Shown in pieces: positions 60,001 to 64,000 of a DNA stretch of 64,000 nucleotides; within the stretch, counting starts at the first letter, position 1; the number at the start of each line of letters is the position of its first letter. The position numbers and the translations under genes were made by a program. The notes below the pieces were generated by a model. The model worked only from the letters and a program-made list of their open reading frames with translations. It was not told the DNA's origin and searched no databases. This DNA is from Glaciecola sp965660625 (lineage in GTDB: Bacteria; Pseudomonadota; Gammaproteobacteria; Enterobacterales; Alteromonadaceae), in NCBI GenBank assembly GCA_965660625.1, contig CBFIAR010000004.1:1-64000 (forward strand). The letters are read 5' to 3'.

Positions 60001-60932
60001 GTGAAGAGCAGCTTGAACTTATCTTTGGAAGTTTTACGCAAGGCGACAGCAGTATACGCCGTCGTTTCGGTGGTTCAGGTCTGGGGTTGCACCTCTCTAA
60101 TCAATTGGCCATGCTAATGAATGGTGAGATAAAGGTAAAGAGTGAGATAGACAAAGGCAGTGTATTTACATTTAGTATGCCAGTACCATTAGTCCTATCA
60201 GAATCAGACAATTCTCAAATTGGTCTGAAAATAGACAATTCATCGACCACACCTTTGTTTAAGGGAAAGATACTGCTTGCAGAGGATCACTCCGATAACC
60301 GACGTTTAATATCACGTTTGTTAACCAAGTTAGGTTTAACAGTATACGTTGCAGCTGATGGATTTGAGGCTCTGAAACTATATAAGGAGCATTTGCCCGA
60401 GGTCATCCTGATGGATATTCAGATGCCAAAAATGGATGGTTTACAGGCTTACGGAGCATTGCGTGAGGTGGGTTGTGACAAGCCTATCATTGCGTTAACT
60501 GCGAATGCGATGCCAAATGAAGTTGATGAATACTTCTCACTTGGCTTTGACGGCTATATTGAAAAACCCATCGATCGGCAGTTATTGATTTCAACCATAG
60601 CCACTTTTTTTAATGCCAATGATGATGACTCAATGCGCAGAGCCAATGCGATACTTGGCAATATTGATATGTCAGATTTAGTCAGTGAATTCAAAACAAG
60701 TCTGATAAATGAGCTCAAGCATTTTAACGCGGAGCAAGAAAAACAGGATGTCAATGCTCTGAGAACACTAGCTCATCGTCTTTCTGGCGCTGCGTATCTT
60801 TTTGGCTTTGCTGTATTGAGTCGAAAAGCAACGCAGCTGGAAACTACCATTAAAGATGGCAAGCTAAGTTTCATTGAACTTGAGCCCCAAATTGACGAAT
60901 TAATCAATGAGATCCGACGCATTATAGGCTAA
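57036..60932 (+). CDS. Hybrid two-component sensor with periplasmic beta-propellers (HTCS-like)
   Basis: This 1298-residue protein starts at TTG with AGAGC 5 bases upstream. A signal peptide comes first (~1-23), then two seven-bladed Reg_prop propellers (many repeats of the type D-x-x-G-x-L-W-I-G), a Y_Y_Y domain (~690-760), and a membrane helix (WWMFAIYAVLLLFGMLYYL). HisKA (FLANMSHEIRTPLT), ATPase (DTGIGIS, GGSGLGLHLS), receiver (VILMDIQMPKMDG) and HPt (LAHRLSGAAYLFG) follow. Typical HTCS proteins end in an AraC-type DNA-binding domain; this one ends with HPt, so phosphate must pass to a separate regulator. Such sensors usually detect sugars. Confidence 0.93.
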   Translation: MLNCFIKYCSVLPFWLLITFSASATKYQYELLNENDGFPSSIIFSIVQDDDGFLWFGSGFNGVFRFDGKNVEIFQNVPNDPTSLPHNNAGNLMFDKQGNLWIGSWGGGVIKRDSQSELFTHYQPSKSVDMIGTAKIQAVFQDTNNNLWFGGLNDGLARFDRGLQKFRHLTMPNAENNGISNQRVWDINQSEPNTLWIGTELGLNKLDISTSMFSHFFPEPNALLSNVNKIRNIEVNKNGDLYLGTHDGVVFFDAERAEFTLIQSPSVAKIGPIYSIIHTNFDEYWVASDHGVFSFSDADKTLRKVPLDFDDRCSQTLFQDKQATIWLTCEGVGIYKLTQTRIFKSFDNQLVKNVPALTLANDDSVLLGSLQYGLLKWTPENNQLTNISSGTSMLAGGKNTPEVIHITQTSKDDIWYGNAKKLFNIDKQGKQREVIIPHSAWSEVDSIQDVARDFLDNIWVASRERLLIVNSVDLSFTRIALESLSPNIFKIFELYLGPKNQMWVAVGNSLYRWSEDTKELKLISAPSAESESTQDNDYIYAIFIDSKSQIWISNTRGLYVVDAKSGNRHIASPHYLEQNNRGIRSIHEDKDGFLWLLTPTGLSRFNPANGEFQDFDKRDGLPGSRLYLQPTMRKSDGTFFFSSRDGISYFSTSSIKSNSMEEKTELTRFEILGSTQNFNIAKIKQQGIKLDHNQSNIQFEFATPDLLNARQIQYSYFLQGFDESWIENGNNNTATYTNLEGGDYVFRVRAKIKDKLWYDQDLAVNLTIGIPFWRQWWMFAIYAVLLLFGMLYYLQRQKRAVIKLERQVAIKTSDIAKESEKLAVANRIKSQFLANMSHEIRTPLTTVIGQAEAIICRDVRPQDIYKEVEIIHDSSLYLLALLNDILDLTKIEENKFELEYAPQDLHSLLTNINAMFSMQSRVKGLSFQLIEKLPRPFVINVDGLRLKQILINLLSNALKFTVAGHVKLVVLLEDGRLVFCVEDTGIGISEEQLELIFGSFTQGDSSIRRRFGGSGLGLHLSNQLAMLMNGEIKVKSEIDKGSVFTFSMPVPLVLSESDNSQIGLKIDNSSTTPLFKGKILLAEDHSDNRRLISRLLTKLGLTVYVAADGFEALKLYKEHLPEVILMDIQMPKMDGLQAYGALREVGCDKPIIALTANAMPNEVDEYFSLGFDGYIEKPIDRQLLISTIATFFNANDDDSMRRANAILGNIDMSDLVSEFKTSLINELKHFNAEQEKQDVNALRTLAHRLSGAAYLFGFAVLSRKATQLETTIKDGKLSFIELEPQIDELINEIRRIIG

Positions 60933-61248
60933 ACCCGATACGAGTAACACTTGTGCATTGTCTTTAGTGATTGTCTGTATATTTTATTCCTTTTTTGCAA
61001 AAGACAGTGTTTATCGCTTGTGATAAACTTCGCGCCGAAAAAAGGTGTCGAACAACTTGGTTAATATGCGTAATTAGCATTCATAGTTAACCCCGTGATA
61101 GCACTATCGGCAGCAATTGTTCAGTTGTAAACCCGAGTCAGTTTTATTTGTCACTCTATTTTGCTTGCTACTCATACTCTATGCTGATGTTTACTGTAGT
61201 TGAACCATCATGACTATTTGAGTGCTACTAATTTAACGGAATTCTTTC
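60933..61248. other. Intergenic region upstream of trmJ
   Basis: No gene is seen. A promoter candidate AAGACA-N17-TAAACT (61001-61029) has a GC-rich discriminator and an inverted repeat GTTTATC/GATAAAC (61009-61028) that overlaps the -10 box. It would give a ~215-base leader before trmJ, cysE and iscS, long enough for a leader RNA or structured control element. Confidence 0.5.
61001..61029 (+). promoter_or_regulatory. Promoter candidate with overlapping inverted repeat
   Basis: AAGACA (61001-61006) and TAAACT (61024-61029) are 17 bases apart. A 7-bp inverted repeat (61009-61015 and 61022-61028) covers the spacer and -10, as a repressor site would. Confidence 0.5.
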
Positions 61249-62025
61249 ATGCTTTCAGATATTCGTATTGTTTTAGTCAGTACGAGCCACACCGGTAATA
61301 TTGGTTCAGCGGCTCGCGCAATGAAAACCATGGGGCTCAGCTCATTGTATTTGGTTGATCCAGTTTCTCCTCCTGATGGCAAGTCGAATGCACTGGCGGC
61401 GGGTGCTGGCGATGTCTTGGCTAATGCGATTACGGTGAACACATTGGAAGAAGCGGTGCGCGACTGCGGATTGGTAGTGGGCACATCTGCACGCTCAAGA
61501 ACACTACCTTGGCCTATGCTGACGCCTCGCGAATGTGGTCATAAGTTAGTGGTTGAAGCTGAAAAATATCCTGTAGCATTGGTATTTGGTCGTGAAAATA
61601 ATGGTTTGAGCAATGAAGAGCTACAACAGTGTCACTTTCACGTGTGTATTCCAGCCAATCCAGATTACAGTTCATTGAATATCGCTGCCGCAGTGCAAAC
61701 ACTTTGTTATGAAATTCGTGTTAATCATCTTGATATTCAAGCGTCACAGCATGCAGTGTCTGCGCTAGCTGAATATCCTTTAAGTGAAGATTTGGAGCGT
61801 TTTTACGTACACCTCGAGAAAACCTTAAAAGAAGTCGATTTTATCGTGGCTAATCATCCAGGGATGGTCATGACTAAATTGCGGAGACTGTTTAATCGTG
61901 CGCGCCCGGAAGTGCAAGAGTTAAATATTTTACGAGGGATGCTTGCTTCTATTGATAAAAATAATCCGAATACGGAGATATTAAGCAAAGCGAGCGAGAA
62001 CAAACAAACCGGAAGTACTAAATAA
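61249..62025 (+). CDS. trmJ: tRNA (cytidine/uridine-2'-O-)-methyltransferase TrmJ
   Basis: This 258-residue SPOUT methyltransferase modifies position 32 of tRNA. The start of the fold is HTGNIGSAARAMKTMGL, and the trefoil-knot motifs are ALVFGRENNGLSNEEL and IPANPDYSSLNIAAAVQ. Length is typical. Its stop overlaps the cysE start codon by one base (TAATG), so the two are translated together. Confidence 0.96.
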   Translation: MLSDIRIVLVSTSHTGNIGSAARAMKTMGLSSLYLVDPVSPPDGKSNALAAGAGDVLANAITVNTLEEAVRDCGLVVGTSARSRTLPWPMLTPRECGHKLVVEAEKYPVALVFGRENNGLSNEELQQCHFHVCIPANPDYSSLNIAAAVQTLCYEIRVNHLDIQASQHAVSALAEYPLSEDLERFYVHLEKTLKEVDFIVANHPGMVMTKLRRLFNRARPEVQELNILRGMLASIDKNNPNTEILSKASENKQTGSTK

Positions 62026-62846
62026 TGTTTAGTCGAATTCGTGAAGATATCAAAAGCGTATTTCATCGAGACCCTGCCGCCAGAAATGCAATGGAGGTGT
62101 TGTTTAACTACCCGGGTTTACACGCCATTTGGATGCACCGTATAAGCCACAAGTTATGGCAATGGAAGCTCTACTGGGTAGCGCGTTTCTTATCGAATAT
62201 CTCTCGCTTTTTAACCGGGATTGAAATTCATCCTGGTGCACAGCTTGGTCGCAGAGTATTTATAGATCACGGAATGGGTGTGGTGATTGGAGAGACCGCC
62301 ATCGTTGGTAATGACGTAACGCTATATCATGGTGTCACCTTAGGTGGGACCAGTTGGAAAGCAGGTAAACGGCATCCAACATTGGAAGATAATGCCGTCG
62401 TAGGTGCAGGTGCGCAAGTGCTGGGCCCTATTACCGTGGGGAAAAATGCGAGAATTGGATCGAACTCAGTGGTGGTTAAGGACGTACCAGATAACGCAAC
62501 GTGCGTTGGTATTCCAGGGCGAAACCTGCTGCAAAAACAAAGTAACCAAGAAACAAGCTTTGAAACAAAGCAAAAACGCCAAGTTATTGCTAAAAAGTAC
62601 GGCTTTGATGCATACGCTGTTAGTGAAGAAAATCCCGATCCAGTGGCTAATGCAATGGGCATTATGCTTGAGCATGTGCATCAAATGGATACTAAAGTTG
62701 AAGAGATGTGTAGGGTGATACAATCACTCGGTGGCAATGTGTGCAGTGATTCTATTCCAAAATTAGACGTTAAAGATTTTGCGGATACTGGCATATCCCC
62801 TGTACTCAAGAAGGCGGCAGTAGAGGCATTTGACCCTCATATTTAA
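62025..62846 (+). CDS. cysE: Serine O-acetyltransferase CysE
   Basis: This 273-residue enzyme acetylates serine, supplying O-acetylserine for cysteine. The C-terminal left-handed beta helix is built from hexapeptide repeats (IEIHPGAQLGRRVFIDHGMGVVIGETAIVG, with the catalytic His/Asp region IDHGMG). GAGAQVLGPITVGKNARIGSNSVV and VGIPGRNL follow. In gammaproteobacteria of this group cysE often precedes iscR; here only the iscR tail follows, 2 bases later. The cysE gene appears intact. Confidence 0.96.
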   Translation: MFSRIREDIKSVFHRDPAARNAMEVLFNYPGLHAIWMHRISHKLWQWKLYWVARFLSNISRFLTGIEIHPGAQLGRRVFIDHGMGVVIGETAIVGNDVTLYHGVTLGGTSWKAGKRHPTLEDNAVVGAGAQVLGPITVGKNARIGSNSVVVKDVPDNATCVGIPGRNLLQKQSNQETSFETKQKRQVIAKKYGFDAYAVSEENPDPVANAMGIMLEHVHQMDTKVEEMCRVIQSLGGNVCSDSIPKLDVKDFADTGISPVLKKAAVEAFDPHI

Positions 62847-62848
62847 GG

Positions 62849-62944
62849 GTGAATTTCCGTTTATTGGATCTTTCGGGGCGACAAGACATGAATAAGGCGG
62901 CAAACAATCTCGTCAGCGACATCGAAATCAGTATGCAAGTGTAA
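62849..62944 (+). pseudogene. iscR: iscR remnant: C-terminal tail only
   Basis: From the GTG at 62849 the frame reads ~31 codons, VNFRLLDLSGRQDMNK and on to a TAA at 62942-62944, 11 bases before iscS. The LLDLSGRQ segment and the acidic, hydrophobic tail (SDIEISMQV) align with the end of IscR (E. coli VLDVSGRQ ... IDVKLRA). The winged-helix DNA-binding domain and the Fe-S cluster cysteines are absent. No earlier part of iscR is seen between cysE and here, so most of the gene is deleted. The homology is judged by eye over a short stretch. Confidence 0.72.
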
Positions 62945-62955
62945 TTGGAGCGATA

Positions 62956-64000
62956 ATGAGCAATATTAAGTTACCAATCTATTTAGATTATTCTTCAACC
63001 ACGCCAGTTGACCCTCGTGTCGCTGACAAAATGAAAGACTGCCTAACAAATGAAGGCAATTTTGGTAACCCAGCATCACGTTCCCACCATTTTGGTTGGT
63101 TAGCAGAAGAAGCGGTTGATATCGCGCGAAATCAAATCGCCGACCTAGTGAATGCGGATCCACGTGAAATCGTGTTTACATCAGGCGCAACGGAGTCGAA
63201 CAACTTAGCGATAAAGGGCGCAGTAGCCTCTTACCAGAAACGCGGTAAGCACATCATTACCTTGAAAACTGAGCATAAAGCCGTGTTGGATACAACCCGA
63301 CAGCTTGAGCGTGAAGGTTTTGAGGTGACTTATATGATGCCTGAATCAAACGGCTTAGTCGATTTAGACAAGCTACAGGCTGAAATGCGAGATGACACCG
63401 TTCTTGTCAGTATAATGCACGTTAATAATGAAATTGGTGTAATCCAAGATATCGCAATGATTGGCAAAATATGCCGTAAACGTAAAATTATATTTCATGT
63501 TGATGCAGCGCAAAGCACGGGTAAAGTTCCTATTGATTTGCAAGCATTGAATGTCGACTTAATGTCTTTTTCTGCGCACAAAACATACGGCCCTAAAGGT
63601 ATAGGCGCACTTTATGTGTCGCGTAAACCAAGAGTCCGAATTGAAGCACAAATACATGGCGGTGGTCACGAGCGTGGAATGCGTGCAGGTACGCTAGCAA
63701 CGCATCAAATTGTAGGAATGGGTGAAGCTTTCCGTTTAGCAAAATTAGAAATGACGACGGAAAATGAACGTATAAAAAGGTTGCGTGACAAACTGTATAA
63801 CGGCGTTAAAGATATCGAAGCAGTGTATTTGAATGGTGATCAAGAGCATCGGGTTGCACATAATTTGAATGTGAGCTTTGCATACCTTGACGGTGAATCA
63901 TTGATAATGGCACTAAAAGACATGGCCGTATCTTCAGGGTCAGCATGTACTTCTGCCAGTTTATCGCCTTCTTATGTACTAAAAGCACTTGGCCTTACAG
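62956..64000 (+). CDS. iscS: Cysteine desulfurase IscS, 3' end outside the window
   Basis: The first 348 codons of IscS (family length ~404) are present, beginning MSNIKLPIYLDYSSTTPVDPRV with GGAG at 62947-62950. This PLP enzyme takes sulfur from cysteine for Fe-S clusters and tRNA thiolation. It has SGATESNNLAIKGA, VDAAQSTGKVPID, SFSAHKTYGPKG with the PLP lysine, and the active-site loop SSGSACTSASLSPSYVLKALGL with the catalytic Cys. The frame is open to the last base. With iscR gone, its usual repressor is missing from this locus. Confidence 0.97.
   Translation, partial: MSNIKLPIYLDYSSTTPVDPRVADKMKDCLTNEGNFGNPASRSHHFGWLAEEAVDIARNQIADLVNADPREIVFTSGATESNNLAIKGAVASYQKRGKHIITLKTEHKAVLDTTRQLEREGFEVTYMMPESNGLVDLDKLQAEMRDDTVLVSIMHVNNEIGVIQDIAMIGKICRKRKIIFHVDAAQSTGKVPIDLQALNVDLMSFSAHKTYGPKGIGALYVSRKPRVRIEAQIHGGGHERGMRAGTLATHQIVGMGEAFRLAKLEMTTENERIKRLRDKLYNGVKDIEAVYLNGDQEHRVAHNLNVSFAYLDGESLIMALKDMAVSSGSACTSASLSPSYVLKALGLT

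Noticed and set aside
57036..60932. Full HTCS with AraC-type regulator
   Set aside because: The C-terminus is an HPt domain with the LAHRLSG motif; no helix-turn-helix follows the receiver.

Overview
The window is chromosomal DNA from a gammaproteobacterium, most likely a marine member of the Alteromonadaceae (Alteromonas/Glaciecola/Paraglaciecola type). The basis is gene order and protein similarity recognised by eye: queA-tgt-yajC-secD-secF, suhB/trmJ-cysE-isc, leuABCD behind a leucine attenuator, a long-type isocitrate lyase with malate synthase G, and many sensor proteins. No database search was possible, so the genus is an inference.

Layout. Positions 1-1220 are the left flank, with the 3' part of a PD-(D/E)xK nuclease-like gene. 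Positions 1221-8928 hold a compact integrative element of about 7.7 kb. It is bounded by 53-bp direct repeats made from the 3' part of a tRNA gene with anticodon CAU (8879-8955, minus strand). It encodes a P4-type tyrosine integrase, an AlpA-like regulator, a primase-polymerase-like protein and a VapE-like helicase. An iteron field that looks like a replication origin follows, then a zinc-ribbon protein overlapping an HNH nuclease, then a DUF1566 lipoprotein. No capsid, portal or terminase gene is visible, so it resembles a minimal phage satellite. It carries six octamers identical to the E. coli Chi sequence, two of them forming an inverted repeat.

Positions 9257-17008 carry a small hypothetical gene, an LrgA/LrgB pair, a response regulator with a CheC/CheX-like domain plus a PAS protein, two more DUF1566 proteins and a PilJ-type hybrid histidine kinase. 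Positions 17010-24748 carry hemW-rdgB-srmB (minus), a GspA/GspB-like pair (plus) whose GspB carries an HD-GYP-type DUF3391 N-terminus, an exported protein of unknown function, and an HD-GYP protein lacking the usual HD histidine. Positions 24775-29760 are the leu operon with leader peptide, attenuator and promoter. Positions 29794-35022 are the glyoxylate shunt (glcB, a LysR regulator, aceA).

Positions 35752-42824 carry an alkaline phosphatase lipoprotein, htpX, and an AttH-type lipocalin-fold protein with its ABC transporter. Positions 42884-49399 carry a membrane protein, a rhomboid protease and a yjfIJKLMC-type envelope-stress cluster that includes a potassium channel. Positions 50276-55961 are queA-tgt-yajC-secDF. 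From 56051 onward come suhB, a 1298-residue hybrid two-component sensor lying between suhB and trmJ, then trmJ-cysE and iscS, which runs off the right edge. Between cysE and iscS only the last ~31 codons of an IscR-like reading frame remain, so iscR appears to have been deleted there.
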